DNA from: Polaribacter vadi
GTDB lineage: Bacteria; Bacteroidota; Bacteroidia; Flavobacteriales; Flavobacteriaceae
NCBI RefSeq assembly: GCF_018861005.1
Contig: NZ_JAHKQL010000004.1
Coordinates: forward strand, 429,459-493,458
Length of the DNA stretch: 64,000 nt
Direction of reading: 5' to 3'
Positions 26,031 to 35,611 of this stretch are shown in pieces. Positions within the stretch are counted from its first letter, which is position 1. Every line of letters begins with the position of its first letter. Below the pieces are notes generated by a model. The model made no database searches, was not told the DNA's origin, and worked only from the letters and a program-made list of their open reading frames with translations. The translations under genes and the position numbers were made by a program.

Positions 26031-27458
26031 TTAATTATGATTTTGCTTTCTTTTTTCTAATTCTAATCTAATTTCACTAGCTTTTTTTTCATCAATATCA
26101 TAATCTTTCATAATATACATAGCTATAAGCGTACCTACGATTGGGAAAAAACAGAAAAATGTATGTAACCCATCTACTGCAGATTGTTGGTCTATAGTTG
26201 GTAAATCTGGATTAAAACCAACTATACCAATAATTACTCCACTTAACGCGCCTGCAATAGCAAAACCAACTTTTACCATCCACCAATAAATTGCACCAAA
26301 TATACCTTCTCTTCTTTTTCCTGTATTTAGTTCATCTATATCTATAATATCTGCTGTCATAGACATCATAATTGTAAATAAACTTCCAATTCCGAAAGAG
26401 AAAAATGGCAAAGCAATTATATACATCCAAGGTTTACCAGGTACAAATAAAAACCATAACATTACATAACCAATTATTGATATTCCTTGGGCCACTAAAA
26501 AAGCTTTTTTCTTTCCCCATATTTTTGACATTTTAGTGATTATTGGAATCACTAAAAAAGTTGTCCCTAATGCACCTAAACAACCAAATAAAGAAACCCA
26601 AATTCCACTTTTACCTGCATCTCCATTAAATAATTTGTAAACAATTACAAAAAAAGTTAGTGCAGCAACTGTGTTAAAGGCATTATAAATTAAAAAAGTA
26701 GCTCCACATAATTTTCTAAAAACTTTAATCTTAAAGGCTTCTATAAAACTATCGTAAATCTTTACTAAACTATTACCAATGTTTGCTGTATTTAAAGGTT
26801 CGTAATTTTTATCTAATGTAGACTCACTCTTAATAAATATTGCAGGTACAATAGCACAAATTGCACAAGGTATTGCTACCCAAATAGACAATTCTCTTAC
26901 TGCTACTTCTGCTGATGGAAACCATTCTGGATCGTACATAATAACCCAAAACCAAGGTGCAATTACCCAAGCCCATTGCCCAATCCATTGTGCAATAGCC
27001 ATAATACTTGTACGTTCATGAAAATCATCACTCATTTCATAGCCCATAGCTACATAAGGCACACTAAAAAATGTTAAGCCTAAATAAAAAACTATAGACC
27101 ATAAGAAAAAATACCAAAAATTGAACTGTAATGAGTTTTCTTTAAAAAGTTGCCACATAAATATGTAAGCAATTCCCATAATAATTCCGCCAATTAAAAC
27201 ATATTGTCTTCTTCTACCCCATTTAGATTTTGTATTATCAGAAATAAAACCCATAATTGGGTCTGTTATAGAATCAAAAATTCTTGGAAAGAAGTAAATT
27301 AAAGACCACATCCAACCTGGAAAACCCAAATCTTGCACCAAAACAACCATAAAAATACCCAAAATAGCAGGAAACATTTGGTTTGCAAACATCCCTATAC
27401 CAAAAGCAATTTTTTGACCCATTGCCACTTTCCCTTTTTTTAATATTTTATCTGACAT
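26031..27458 (-). CDS. GPH-type (MFS) sugar:cation symporter
   Basis: 475 residues with about 12 membrane segments. The loop DSITDPIMGFISDNTKSKWGRRRQY is the conserved segment of glycoside-pentoside-hexuronide transporters such as MelB relatives, and IDELNTGKRREGIFGAIYWW near residue 370 is the matching C-half motif. It should carry glucose or short beta-glucan oligosaccharides across the inner membrane. Its place between GH30 (25 bp) and the cytosolic GH17 (15 bp), in a unit with a cytosolic phosphorylase, supports oligosaccharide rather than only glucose uptake. Confidence 0.9.
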   Translation of the reverse strand: MSDKILKKGKVAMGQKIAFGIGMFANQMFPAILGIFMVVLVQDLGFPGWMWSLIYFFPRIFDSITDPIMGFISDNTKSKWGRRRQYVLIGGIIMGIAYIFMWQLFKENSLQFNFWYFFLWSIVFYLGLTFFSVPYVAMGYEMSDDFHERTSIMAIAQWIGQWAWVIAPWFWVIMYDPEWFPSAEVAVRELSIWVAIPCAICAIVPAIFIKSESTLDKNYEPLNTANIGNSLVKIYDSFIEAFKIKVFRKLCGATFLIYNAFNTVAALTFFVIVYKLFNGDAGKSGIWVSLFGCLGALGTTFLVIPIITKMSKIWGKKKAFLVAQGISIIGYVMLWFLFVPGKPWMYIIALPFFSFGIGSLFTIMMSMTADIIDIDELNTGKRREGIFGAIYWWMVKVGFAIAGALSGVIIGIVGFNPDLPTIDQQSAVDGLHTFFCFFPIVGTLIAMYIMKDYDIDEKKASEIRLELEKRKQNHN

Positions 27459-27483
27459 CGTTTTATCTTGGATTTAGCTTGGT

Positions 27484-28980
27484 TTAGTTTTTAACAACAA
27501 TCGTTTGAATAGCTTGACCTTTTATAGCTATATTGATGTTTTTTTCTCCTAAAGAAAGTTGTATTGTTTTAGGAGTTTCTTTTTCATTAAAAACAACTAC
27601 AGCTATTGTTCCATCTAGGTTTTCTGCAGCTGTAATCATTAAATCTTTATCAGCATTTTCTACTTCAATAACTTTTGCTTCTGGTCTTATAAATTTGCTA
27701 AAATGTGCAAGTGTATAATACAAAGGTGTAAAATAAACCTCATCTGTTTGTGGATTTACAATAACTGGTGCAATACACCAATTTTTAAACCAATTTGGCC
27801 CCCCTTTGGTGTCTAAAACCATATTCCAATCTACCCAACCATCAACATAATTATTTAAACAACCAATAATATCTCTGGCGTATCTATTTACAGGAGCGTA
27901 TTTAGGATGTAAATATTTGTCTTTTTCAGGAGCCCAATCCCAACCCCAATCTGTAGCTTCTTTTTTCCAATACCATGCATCATCTTGCCAAACAGGAACC
28001 TGAGAATCTACACAAGCTTCTGTTTGAATTAAATATTTATTTGGCGCTTTTTGGTGTGCATACTGTAACTCTTCAGGAAAAATTTCATAAGTACTTGCAT
28101 ACCAATGAATGGCTGTACCATCAAAATATTTAGAAGTTGCTTCGTTTTCGTATTGAGAGTCTATCCATTCTTTTAAATGCTCTCTATTTTGATCGTATCC
28201 TAAAATTTTAACTTGATGACCATCTGCTTCTAATTTTGGGCCTAGATGATTTTGTACAAAATTGGTCATTTCATCAGGTGAGTAATGCATACTTTCCCAA
28301 TTATTACCATTTCCTAAAGGTTCATTTTCTACAGTAAAACCCCAAATATCAATACCTTCTGCTTTGTAAGCATCTACATATTTAGAGAAAAACAATGCCC
28401 AAGTATCATAATATTTTGGCAGTAATTTACCACCTACCCATTTGTTATTATCTTTCATCCAAGGAACTGCTGTCCAAGGAGATCCAAAAATTTTAAATCC
28501 GTTTGTAGAAGCTTTCATTGCATCTTTTATCATCGGAATTAAATCGTCTTTATCTTCTTTAATAGAAAAATGTTCTAGATTTACATCATCAACCACAGGC
28601 GAATACGAGTATTGAGAGATTGAAAAATCGCAAGAATTCATATGTGTTCTTGTCAATGAATAATTTGCACCTTCTGTAGAAAAATAAGCCTGAATTATAG
28701 TGTCTCTTTTTTCCTTGCTTAAACGATTTAACAAATACGCAGAAGATTCTGTAAAAGCGCCCCCAAAACCAGTAATTGTTTGTCTTTTTTGTGCTGGGAA
28801 TAGTTTCACTTTTATGGTTTCTTTCTGATTTTCATCCGAAGAAAAATCATCTAATTTTGTTAAACTATTTCCGCTTGCAGAAGTTTCGTAAACATCTACC
28901 CTTAATTGTTCTTGTTTAGGTTGACAGCTTAAAATCATAAATGATAGTAGTGTATATAAAAAATAGGTTGTCTTTTTCAT
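27484..28980 (-). CDS. GH30 family beta-glucosidase, lipoprotein
   Basis: 498 residues; lipobox ILSC with Cys19. The GH30 acid/base is Glu220 in TVENEPLG and the nucleophile is Glu321 in LIQTEACVDS; GFGGAFTESSAYLL and GSPWTAVPWMK are typical of the GH30 glucosylceramidase/beta-1,6-glucanase branch. In laminarin loci GH30 enzymes remove beta-1,6 branches or act as exo-glucosidases. It sits 6 bp after the GH17 lipoprotein gene. Anchoring is to the outer membrane, probably on the periplasmic side or the surface. Confidence 0.92.
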   Translation of the reverse strand: MKKTTYFLYTLLSFMILSCQPKQEQLRVDVYETSASGNSLTKLDDFSSDENQKETIKVKLFPAQKRQTITGFGGAFTESSAYLLNRLSKEKRDTIIQAYFSTEGANYSLTRTHMNSCDFSISQYSYSPVVDDVNLEHFSIKEDKDDLIPMIKDAMKASTNGFKIFGSPWTAVPWMKDNNKWVGGKLLPKYYDTWALFFSKYVDAYKAEGIDIWGFTVENEPLGNGNNWESMHYSPDEMTNFVQNHLGPKLEADGHQVKILGYDQNREHLKEWIDSQYENEATSKYFDGTAIHWYASTYEIFPEELQYAHQKAPNKYLIQTEACVDSQVPVWQDDAWYWKKEATDWGWDWAPEKDKYLHPKYAPVNRYARDIIGCLNNYVDGWVDWNMVLDTKGGPNWFKNWCIAPVIVNPQTDEVYFTPLYYTLAHFSKFIRPEAKVIEVENADKDLMITAAENLDGTIAVVVFNEKETPKTIQLSLGEKNINIAIKGQAIQTIVVKN

Positions 28981-28986
28981 AATTAT

Positions 28987-30276
28987 TTATCTTTGATATT
29001 CTGTATTTGGTACTAAAACCGTTTTCATTAATTCTTCTTTGTTACCCTTAAAAGTTTTGAGAATTGGGTTGCCTGCTCTATGTAAATCTTTAAAAACCCC
29101 ATCATCAACTAAATTCCAAATCGGATATTTAGCTTCACCCTTTAAGGTGAATAATCCAAAATGATTTTCTGATCCTTGAGGGTTTTGTGCATCTTTCCAT
29201 TGCTCATCAAAAGCTTCGAAATAAAAACAAGAAATACCTGCTTTGTTGGTCCAATTTCTTAAATTTTTGTAATACAAACCTTGTTTATACTCGTCTGTTG
29301 CTCTAGAACCATTAACTCCATAATGACCACTAGAAACTGTTGCCCAACCAGTTTCGCCAATATGAATAGTTTTGGTTGCATCTATACTTTTTACATAATC
29401 TGAAACATTTTTGTATTGCATTTTTGCAAATTCTAAAGCACGAAACATGGCATTATCAATTTTTTCTAAATCTGATAAATGCTGTTCATTTTCTGGCACT
29501 TTCCAAAATTGTGGATTGTAATGTGAGTTATGATACGCGTAAGTATGCATAGAAACATAATCTACTGCCTTTATTAAATCTTCTAAATCTTTTACTCTGT
29601 AGGTTGGGTCTCCACCACCCCAAGAAGCAAAATCATCTGAACTTGTAATCCATAAATCTTTATCTAATTTCCCTTGCTTTTTTAGGTTTTGTAAATAATT
29701 TACATGTTTTAAAATTACACTTGGTTGCACATAATAACTAGTTGCCCAACGAATCATAGCTTCATTACCAACTGCAATAATTTTTACGATATCTGGATAC
29801 TTATTAACCAAAGCTACTGCTCTATCTATTTCTTCTTTATTTTGTTCGCTTTCTATATCGTGATTAGGTTCTAACTCTGTCCAAGCATTTAAACAATCTA
29901 TCCAAGCACCCAACATTACATACATTTCGAAAGATGAATCTTCTTGTTTTAATTGATGAATTGCTTCTAAAATATTCGCTGCATGAGGCAATTTAGATTG
30001 TACATTATAGGTTCTTATAATTCGAATACCCATTGCATGCATCAACTTTAAATCTTCCTTTAATTCTGATATTGTAGGTTGATTATCTTCTCTGGATTTT
30101 TCTCTATACCCACCATAAGATATTGCTAAATAATCTGGGTTGCCTAATATGTCTTTTGCAGTCATTTTATTCTTAATTTCTTGCTTTACTTCTTTTTTAT
30201 CTTGATTTTTAGAATTACACCCAAAACCAATTATACAGCCAAAAAGGAGTAGTATTATTTTTAATTTTGATTTCAT
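28987..30276 (-). CDS. GH17 family beta-1,3-glucanase, lipoprotein
   Basis: 429 residues; signal with lipobox GFGC (Cys20). Acid/base Glu172 in AVGNEAMIRW and nucleophile Glu308 in HIGETGWATV identify GH17. It is longer than the cytosolic GH17 of the same locus, with extra loops near 205-280. The start overlaps the end of the GH3 gene by 4 bp (ATGA-type coupling). It likely trims unbranched beta-1,3-glucan stretches outside the cytoplasm; bacterial GH17 enzymes prefer undecorated laminarin. Confidence 0.92.
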   Translation of the reverse strand: MKSKLKIILLLFGCIIGFGCNSKNQDKKEVKQEIKNKMTAKDILGNPDYLAISYGGYREKSREDNQPTISELKEDLKLMHAMGIRIIRTYNVQSKLPHAANILEAIHQLKQEDSSFEMYVMLGAWIDCLNAWTELEPNHDIESEQNKEEIDRAVALVNKYPDIVKIIAVGNEAMIRWATSYYVQPSVILKHVNYLQNLKKQGKLDKDLWITSSDDFASWGGGDPTYRVKDLEDLIKAVDYVSMHTYAYHNSHYNPQFWKVPENEQHLSDLEKIDNAMFRALEFAKMQYKNVSDYVKSIDATKTIHIGETGWATVSSGHYGVNGSRATDEYKQGLYYKNLRNWTNKAGISCFYFEAFDEQWKDAQNPQGSENHFGLFTLKGEAKYPIWNLVDDGVFKDLHRAGNPILKTFKGNKEELMKTVLVPNTEYQR

Positions 30277-32093
30277 TTATTGTGTGTTTCGTAGGTTAAC
30301 CCAAATCCGAATGGAAATAAAGGTTCAATTGTTTTATCCCAAAAATTGGGACCATATTTATGTTTAAAATCTTCTTCGGATTTTGGCCAAGAATGTGGCA
30401 ACTTTCCTAAGAAATTATAATCTCCAAAAAGCACTTCTGCAATGCCATCTCCTTCAGACCCTGGCAACCAAGCTGCAACAAAAGCATCTGATTTTTGTAT
30501 TTGATTAGTAACCACCAAAGGTCTACCAGACACTAAAACCACAACCGTTTTTACACCCTGTTCTTGGTAAGTTTTTATGTATTGTTGATGCGCTTCTGTT
30601 AATGTTAATTCTAACTGATTAGACTCATGACCAATGTCTCCAAAAAATTCTGCATAAGGTGTTTCTCCAACAACGATGATGGCAACATCTGCATCAAAAT
30701 GATTTTTGGTAGCGAGAGAATCGTACAGAACTTCGGCTTTAGTTTGATTTTTAATTCCGTCTAAAATGGTAGTTGCACCTTTATAATTTTCTTTAGTTCC
30801 TTGCCAATTGATGGTCCAACCTCCAGATTGCAAACCCGCAGAATTTGCGTGCTCACCAACCACCACAATTTTCTTGGTAGTTTTTGATATTGGTAGCACT
30901 TTATCTTTATTTTTTAATAAAACTAAAGACTCTCTTACAGCTTGTTTTGCAATTTCTCTGTGTTCTTTTTTTCCGACTACATTTGCTAAAGTTGTATCAG
31001 GAAAAGGATTTTTAAATAAACCCAATCTAAACTTTTGTCGTAAAATTCTTTTAACAGCATCGTCTATTCTTTGTAGAGAAACCGTTTTGTTTTCTACACC
31101 TTCTTTTAATCCTTTTTGATATCCTTCTAGATTACCATTTACAGCCATAACCATGTCTACACCTGCATTTATGATATCATTTTTACCAAACCTAGAATAG
31201 CCTTGCCAATCAGAAACTACAATCCCTTTAAAATTCATTCCGATTTTTAAAGTATCTATAATTAATGCTTTGTGTGCATGCATAGAAATATCAGAAACTC
31301 TATTAAAAGAAGCCATAACAGCACCAACATTTTCTTTTACAGCTGTTTTGTAAGGTGGTAATAAAAAACTTTCTATTTGTTGGGCAGTTAAAGATGTATT
31401 ACCTCCTTCTATTCCAAAATCGGTTGCGCCATCACCAATAAAATGTTTGGCAGTTGCTAAAACCGTTTCTGCATCTTTTAAGTTAGCTTGTAACCCTTTT
31501 ATAGCTGCTTTTGTTAACTTTTCTGTTAAGGCAGTACTTTCGGAAAAGGCTTCATAAACTCTTCCCCATTTTTCGTTAAAAGGAATAGCAACACAAGGCG
31601 AAAACACCCAATTAAAGCCTGTAGCTTGACTTTCTAAAGCCGTTATTTTTGCTATTTGTTCTATTAATTGCTCATTTTGTGTAGCTCCTAAACCAATATT
31701 ATGAGGAAAAACTGTAGCTCCATTAAAGGTGTTTTGCCCATGAACAGCATCTACACCAATTAATAAAGGAATGCCTAATCTTGTATCTAAAGCTTTCTTT
31801 TGAAGTTCTATAAATCGGTTTTGCCACTCTAAAGCAGTTTTACCAGGAATTGCCCCTTCTGTATGAATAATTGAACCAATATAATTAGAAGTTATAAGCG
31901 AATCAGCAGCTGCATCAAAATGTCTTATTTGCGACATTTGGCCGATTTTCTCTCCTAAAGTCATTAACTTTAGAAGAGAATCTACCTTTTGCTCTATAAT
32001 TTCTTCATCACTAATTTTTACTTCTTTATTACAGGAAAATCCTATAAATAAAAAGCAATAAATTAGATATGTATATGGCCTGATTTTCATCAA
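30273..32093 (-). CDS. GH3 family beta-glucosidase, lipoprotein
   Basis: 606 residues; lipobox GFSC with Cys21. The nucleophile is Asp295 in GIVVSDWQGY; AKHFIGDGATDFG and RVYEAFSES are GH3 motifs. It is shorter than BglX because the third fibronectin-like domain is missing: the protein stops soon after the alpha/beta sandwich domain that ends LPHSWPKSEEDF. It releases glucose from oligosaccharide ends, probably in the periplasm. It follows GH149 by only 2 bp and overlaps GH17 by 4 bp. Confidence 0.93.
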   Translation of the reverse strand: MMKIRPYTYLIYCFLFIGFSCNKEVKISDEEIIEQKVDSLLKLMTLGEKIGQMSQIRHFDAAADSLITSNYIGSIIHTEGAIPGKTALEWQNRFIELQKKALDTRLGIPLLIGVDAVHGQNTFNGATVFPHNIGLGATQNEQLIEQIAKITALESQATGFNWVFSPCVAIPFNEKWGRVYEAFSESTALTEKLTKAAIKGLQANLKDAETVLATAKHFIGDGATDFGIEGGNTSLTAQQIESFLLPPYKTAVKENVGAVMASFNRVSDISMHAHKALIIDTLKIGMNFKGIVVSDWQGYSRFGKNDIINAGVDMVMAVNGNLEGYQKGLKEGVENKTVSLQRIDDAVKRILRQKFRLGLFKNPFPDTTLANVVGKKEHREIAKQAVRESLVLLKNKDKVLPISKTTKKIVVVGEHANSAGLQSGGWTINWQGTKENYKGATTILDGIKNQTKAEVLYDSLATKNHFDADVAIIVVGETPYAEFFGDIGHESNQLELTLTEAHQQYIKTYQEQGVKTVVVLVSGRPLVVTNQIQKSDAFVAAWLPGSEGDGIAEVLFGDYNFLGKLPHSWPKSEEDFKHKYGPNFWDKTIEPLFPFGFGLTYETHNK

Positions 32094-32095
32094 AA

Positions 32096-35000
32096 TTATT
32101 TAACTATCGAAACTTTTATATGATTGATTTCATTTGTTCTATCGAACATTTTTGTACTTATTTCTTTGTCTAAAACCAAACTATTAAAACCGACTTTTTT
32201 ATCATCATTTAAAACTACTTCAATTTCATTTTTATCAGATAAATTGTAAATAATTGGTACTTGGCAATACGTAAATGCCAACTGATTTTCAGCAATCTTT
32301 AGAGAGGCTTTTTCGCTATTTATATTTATGTAGTTAAATGCTTTAGCCTCTTTTAAAAATTCTGAATCTTTTAATAATCTTGGATTAAAACCAACATTAC
32401 CTTCTTGCACAAACACACCCAATTCGCCAAATCTACTTAGTAAATCTTCTTTTACTTGACCTGTCATTCCTGGTTGTTGTGCTCCTTTGGTTGCTGGTGT
32501 ATGAGAATAAGCATCTGTTGGAAAAGCTCCATACAATTCTGGTGATTTGTGCACACCAACACCTGCATTTATTTCGTAATAATGGTCTAATAACTTACCA
32601 ATTACATTTTCACTTTCGCCAAGTTTTACAGCCAACAGACAATTTTCTTGAACTGCTAATAACAGCTTAGAAACCATATGCCAATAAATAGAACCTAATC
32701 CTTCGTAACCAAAGAAAGTTCCTGAACGACCTGTAAATGATTTATGATCGAAAATGGCTTCGAAAATTGATAATACTGTATTTTCATCCTCAGAAATTAA
32801 AGAAGAATATTCTTCTGATAAATTTGCTAAAGCAGCTTTTACACTATTTGCATTGTTGAAATTTCCATTAAAATGATAGTTCCCTAAAACGTCTTTTTCA
32901 ATAATTTCTGTATTATTATCAGCAATTAATTGTTGTAATAACTTTGAGCTTTCAACTTGATTTGCAGCAATATTATTCTTCTGTGTAAATCTTGGTAAAT
33001 CTTTATTCGGATATAAAATATAACTGTATTGATCTGGTCTAAACAACGCAGATGCTTTTAAACCATCTAATAAATCTAAGGCTTCTTTTGGCGATAAATA
33101 ACCAGAACTTAAAGCTGCAACTTGCCCTTCTAACATTTCTGATAAATACGAAATTGAAACCTCTTCATCATTTTCTATTGTCATTAAATTATAAGCATGG
33201 TACATGTTATCTGCACGTTTGTTTGCTCTAATACTATGCTCTAAATAACTTTTAGTAATTTCTAAAAAGTGTGTTAATGCACTTTTAGAAATTGTGGTTT
33301 TGTTTGATGAAAATCCGTTTTTATAAATCGTAGTTCTATACTCGCTTGCAGGATTTCCTAAACCATCTAAAACCGTTTTTCTTTCTTTATCTGTAACTTT
33401 TCTAGATAAAATAGCTTCATTATTTTCTAAAGTTTCTACAATTTCTGCAAATAAAATAGCTACTTCATCAGAAATTTGTACTTCGTTTACATCCGCATTT
33501 GCGACAATTCCTTCAAAGAAATTAATAAATCTTCTTAGGTAATTTAAGGTAACCATAGACACTCCATTACCCACTAAAGCGTTATTGGCGTCATTCCATT
33601 CTGGTCTTTGCGTATTTAACCAAATACCACCTTCTGGAATAAAGTTTGATACTTTAGCTAAAACTGTAACCAAAAGTTTTTCTATTAAATTAACCTTATG
33701 AACCTTGTTGTTTATATCTGAAATTAAAGCACCATCAGCACCAATTTCTGCTCTTTTTTCATCAATTTTTGCATTTAATTGATAATCAAAATCAATAGTG
33801 TCTTTTGGATTCTTTAAAATATCTGCATACGGTTTTATAATGTAAGGCACATTTGCGTACACAAAAATATCATCATTAAATAATTCTGCTAGTTTAGACG
33901 GATAATGTTTTTCTATAAACTCTAAGAATTTTAGCAAGTAAATTATCTGATGATCTCCCCAATAACCAATGTAAGACCAAGGATCGTGTTCTTCTATTAC
34001 TTCCCAATCAAAACCACCTTTTGTAACTCTGTAAGGATTGTAACCCTCAAAAGTAGTGGCGTTTAAAAACTTGTGAATCATACTCTCAATAAATTGAGGA
34101 TATGAATGTGCAAGAGTTTCCCAGTTTTGGAAAATGTCTCTCCAATTCCCTTCGTAATCTAAGATTTTAGAACCGTCAATTTCACTTTTTGTATTGATAG
34201 AAAACTTGTTCCAAGGTCTACTTGGATCTCCATGTCTTCTACTAAATTTTAATGGTAAATATTCTAAACATAAACGTTTAAAATCCTTATCAGCATCGTT
34301 TTCTGCCAAATTTTTAATAAAAGTTAGCGTAAATTTTTCTGGTAAATTTGCTAAAGATTCTTTTTTAGCTGCAAATAATTGCTTGTTTGCTTTTGATAAA
34401 TAGGTTGTAAAATCGTCTTTTTCTATGGTATAATTATCGTCAAAAATACCACCTCTCATAATATTGAAAAGTGTGTTAGAAAAATGTCTTGTATTGATTA
34501 ATGGATCATTAGAAAGTTGTAAACCATCTGAAGCTGCAACTAAATTGATTAAATTTTTTGTACCCTCTTCAATATTGGTTTGCAATAGTTCTTCTAAACT
34601 ATCATTGGTTTTAATCAACTCAGAAATACGAGTAACATCTGCGACTGTTTGATTTACATTAGCAACTTGTAACCATTTTTTTTCTGAATTACCAGCTAAA
34701 TGAATATCAGCATTTATAAGATATGCGCCTTTTTCTGCTTTCATATCCACTTCTTGCTGAAGTTGTACACCTCTTCTAAAGTTATTTACTTGTAAAGATG
34801 ATAATAAATAGGTTGGATTTTTTAAGCCTAAAGACCAAACTAAATTGGCTTTTAAGGCTTCACTTGGTTCTGCTTTATCAACAATAATAGCACTTAAAGC
34901 ATAAATACCTAAACCTGCGTCTGCTTCTAATTCGCATTTTTTATAAGCATCAACCAAATTACTTCTAATACCTTGTATGTCTGAACCTACACCATAAGGA

Positions 35001-35551
35001 ATGATGTCTTGAAATCCGTCTAAAATAGAAATATCCAGATTTTCATCAGCATTATTGATTAAACTTGCTTTTCTTACAAAACCAAATTCATCAGAAGAAT
35101 TCCATTGATATTTAAAAGTTAGGTTTAAATCTTCGTTAATTTCTTCGAAAATTACCTTGTTTCCATATTCGTTTTTGTAAACATTTCTGGTGATGTTATA
35201 CAAACCTGCTTGTCTTTCAGAAAAAGGTTCCCATAAAACAGTTTTATCATTTTTAGCAATTCTAAAAATTGTTTTACAACCTGTAGTTTCTGCAAGTTCT
35301 GTAATTTTATCGTCTGTGTAATATGGAAAAATTGCGTATTCTGCATTTTTTCTTCCGGCTGTTAAACCTCCATTACTAGAAATAAACATCCAGTGATTTG
35401 AGTCTGAAACAATCGTCATAAAAAAAGGACGCATTGTATGACTATTAGATATTTTATAGTAAGATTCGTTTTCTAAAGTTACCAACTCTCCTGTTATAGC
35501 TGTATTAGGATTCGAGTTTACATTGTCTTTGTAAGAAACAGTTTTGCTCAT
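32096..35551 (-). CDS. GH149-like beta-1,3-glucan phosphorylase, cytosolic
   Basis: 1151 residues with no signal peptide. Length, the N-terminal beta-sandwich with MTIVSDSNHWMFISSNGGLTAGRKN, an (alpha/alpha)6 barrel region (about 430-1000, with WEVIEEHDPWSYIGYWGDHQIIYLLKFLE and GIWLNTQRPEWNDANNALVGNG) and a Gly-rich PGMTGQVKEDLLSRFGE segment near 1055 fit the GH94-related phosphorylases, and about 1100 residues fits GH149 better than GH94 or GH161. Such enzymes split beta-1,3-oligoglucans with phosphate to glucose-1-phosphate, saving ATP. The setting between GH-A, GH3 and GH17 genes with an inner-membrane sugar symporter supports this. Family number is from memory. Confidence 0.8.
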   Translation of the reverse strand: MSKTVSYKDNVNSNPNTAITGELVTLENESYYKISNSHTMRPFFMTIVSDSNHWMFISSNGGLTAGRKNAEYAIFPYYTDDKITELAETTGCKTIFRIAKNDKTVLWEPFSERQAGLYNITRNVYKNEYGNKVIFEEINEDLNLTFKYQWNSSDEFGFVRKASLINNADENLDISILDGFQDIIPYGVGSDIQGIRSNLVDAYKKCELEADAGLGIYALSAIIVDKAEPSEALKANLVWSLGLKNPTYLLSSLQVNNFRRGVQLQQEVDMKAEKGAYLINADIHLAGNSEKKWLQVANVNQTVADVTRISELIKTNDSLEELLQTNIEEGTKNLINLVAASDGLQLSNDPLINTRHFSNTLFNIMRGGIFDDNYTIEKDDFTTYLSKANKQLFAAKKESLANLPEKFTLTFIKNLAENDADKDFKRLCLEYLPLKFSRRHGDPSRPWNKFSINTKSEIDGSKILDYEGNWRDIFQNWETLAHSYPQFIESMIHKFLNATTFEGYNPYRVTKGGFDWEVIEEHDPWSYIGYWGDHQIIYLLKFLEFIEKHYPSKLAELFNDDIFVYANVPYIIKPYADILKNPKDTIDFDYQLNAKIDEKRAEIGADGALISDINNKVHKVNLIEKLLVTVLAKVSNFIPEGGIWLNTQRPEWNDANNALVGNGVSMVTLNYLRRFINFFEGIVANADVNEVQISDEVAILFAEIVETLENNEAILSRKVTDKERKTVLDGLGNPASEYRTTIYKNGFSSNKTTISKSALTHFLEITKSYLEHSIRANKRADNMYHAYNLMTIENDEEVSISYLSEMLEGQVAALSSGYLSPKEALDLLDGLKASALFRPDQYSYILYPNKDLPRFTQKNNIAANQVESSKLLQQLIADNNTEIIEKDVLGNYHFNGNFNNANSVKAALANLSEEYSSLISEDENTVLSIFEAIFDHKSFTGRSGTFFGYEGLGSIYWHMVSKLLLAVQENCLLAVKLGESENVIGKLLDHYYEINAGVGVHKSPELYGAFPTDAYSHTPATKGAQQPGMTGQVKEDLLSRFGELGVFVQEGNVGFNPRLLKDSEFLKEAKAFNYININSEKASLKIAENQLAFTYCQVPIIYNLSDKNEIEVVLNDDKKVGFNSLVLDKEISTKMFDRTNEINHIKVSIVK

Positions 35552-35611
35552 TTTTTTCTTTATTATATTGATTTTTTCTGTTGATAATTTTTAGGCTATC
35601 GATATTTGTTT

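Noticed and set aside
30808..31119. 103-codon plus-strand frame
   Set aside because: Antisense to the catalytic part of the GH3 gene; no family features.
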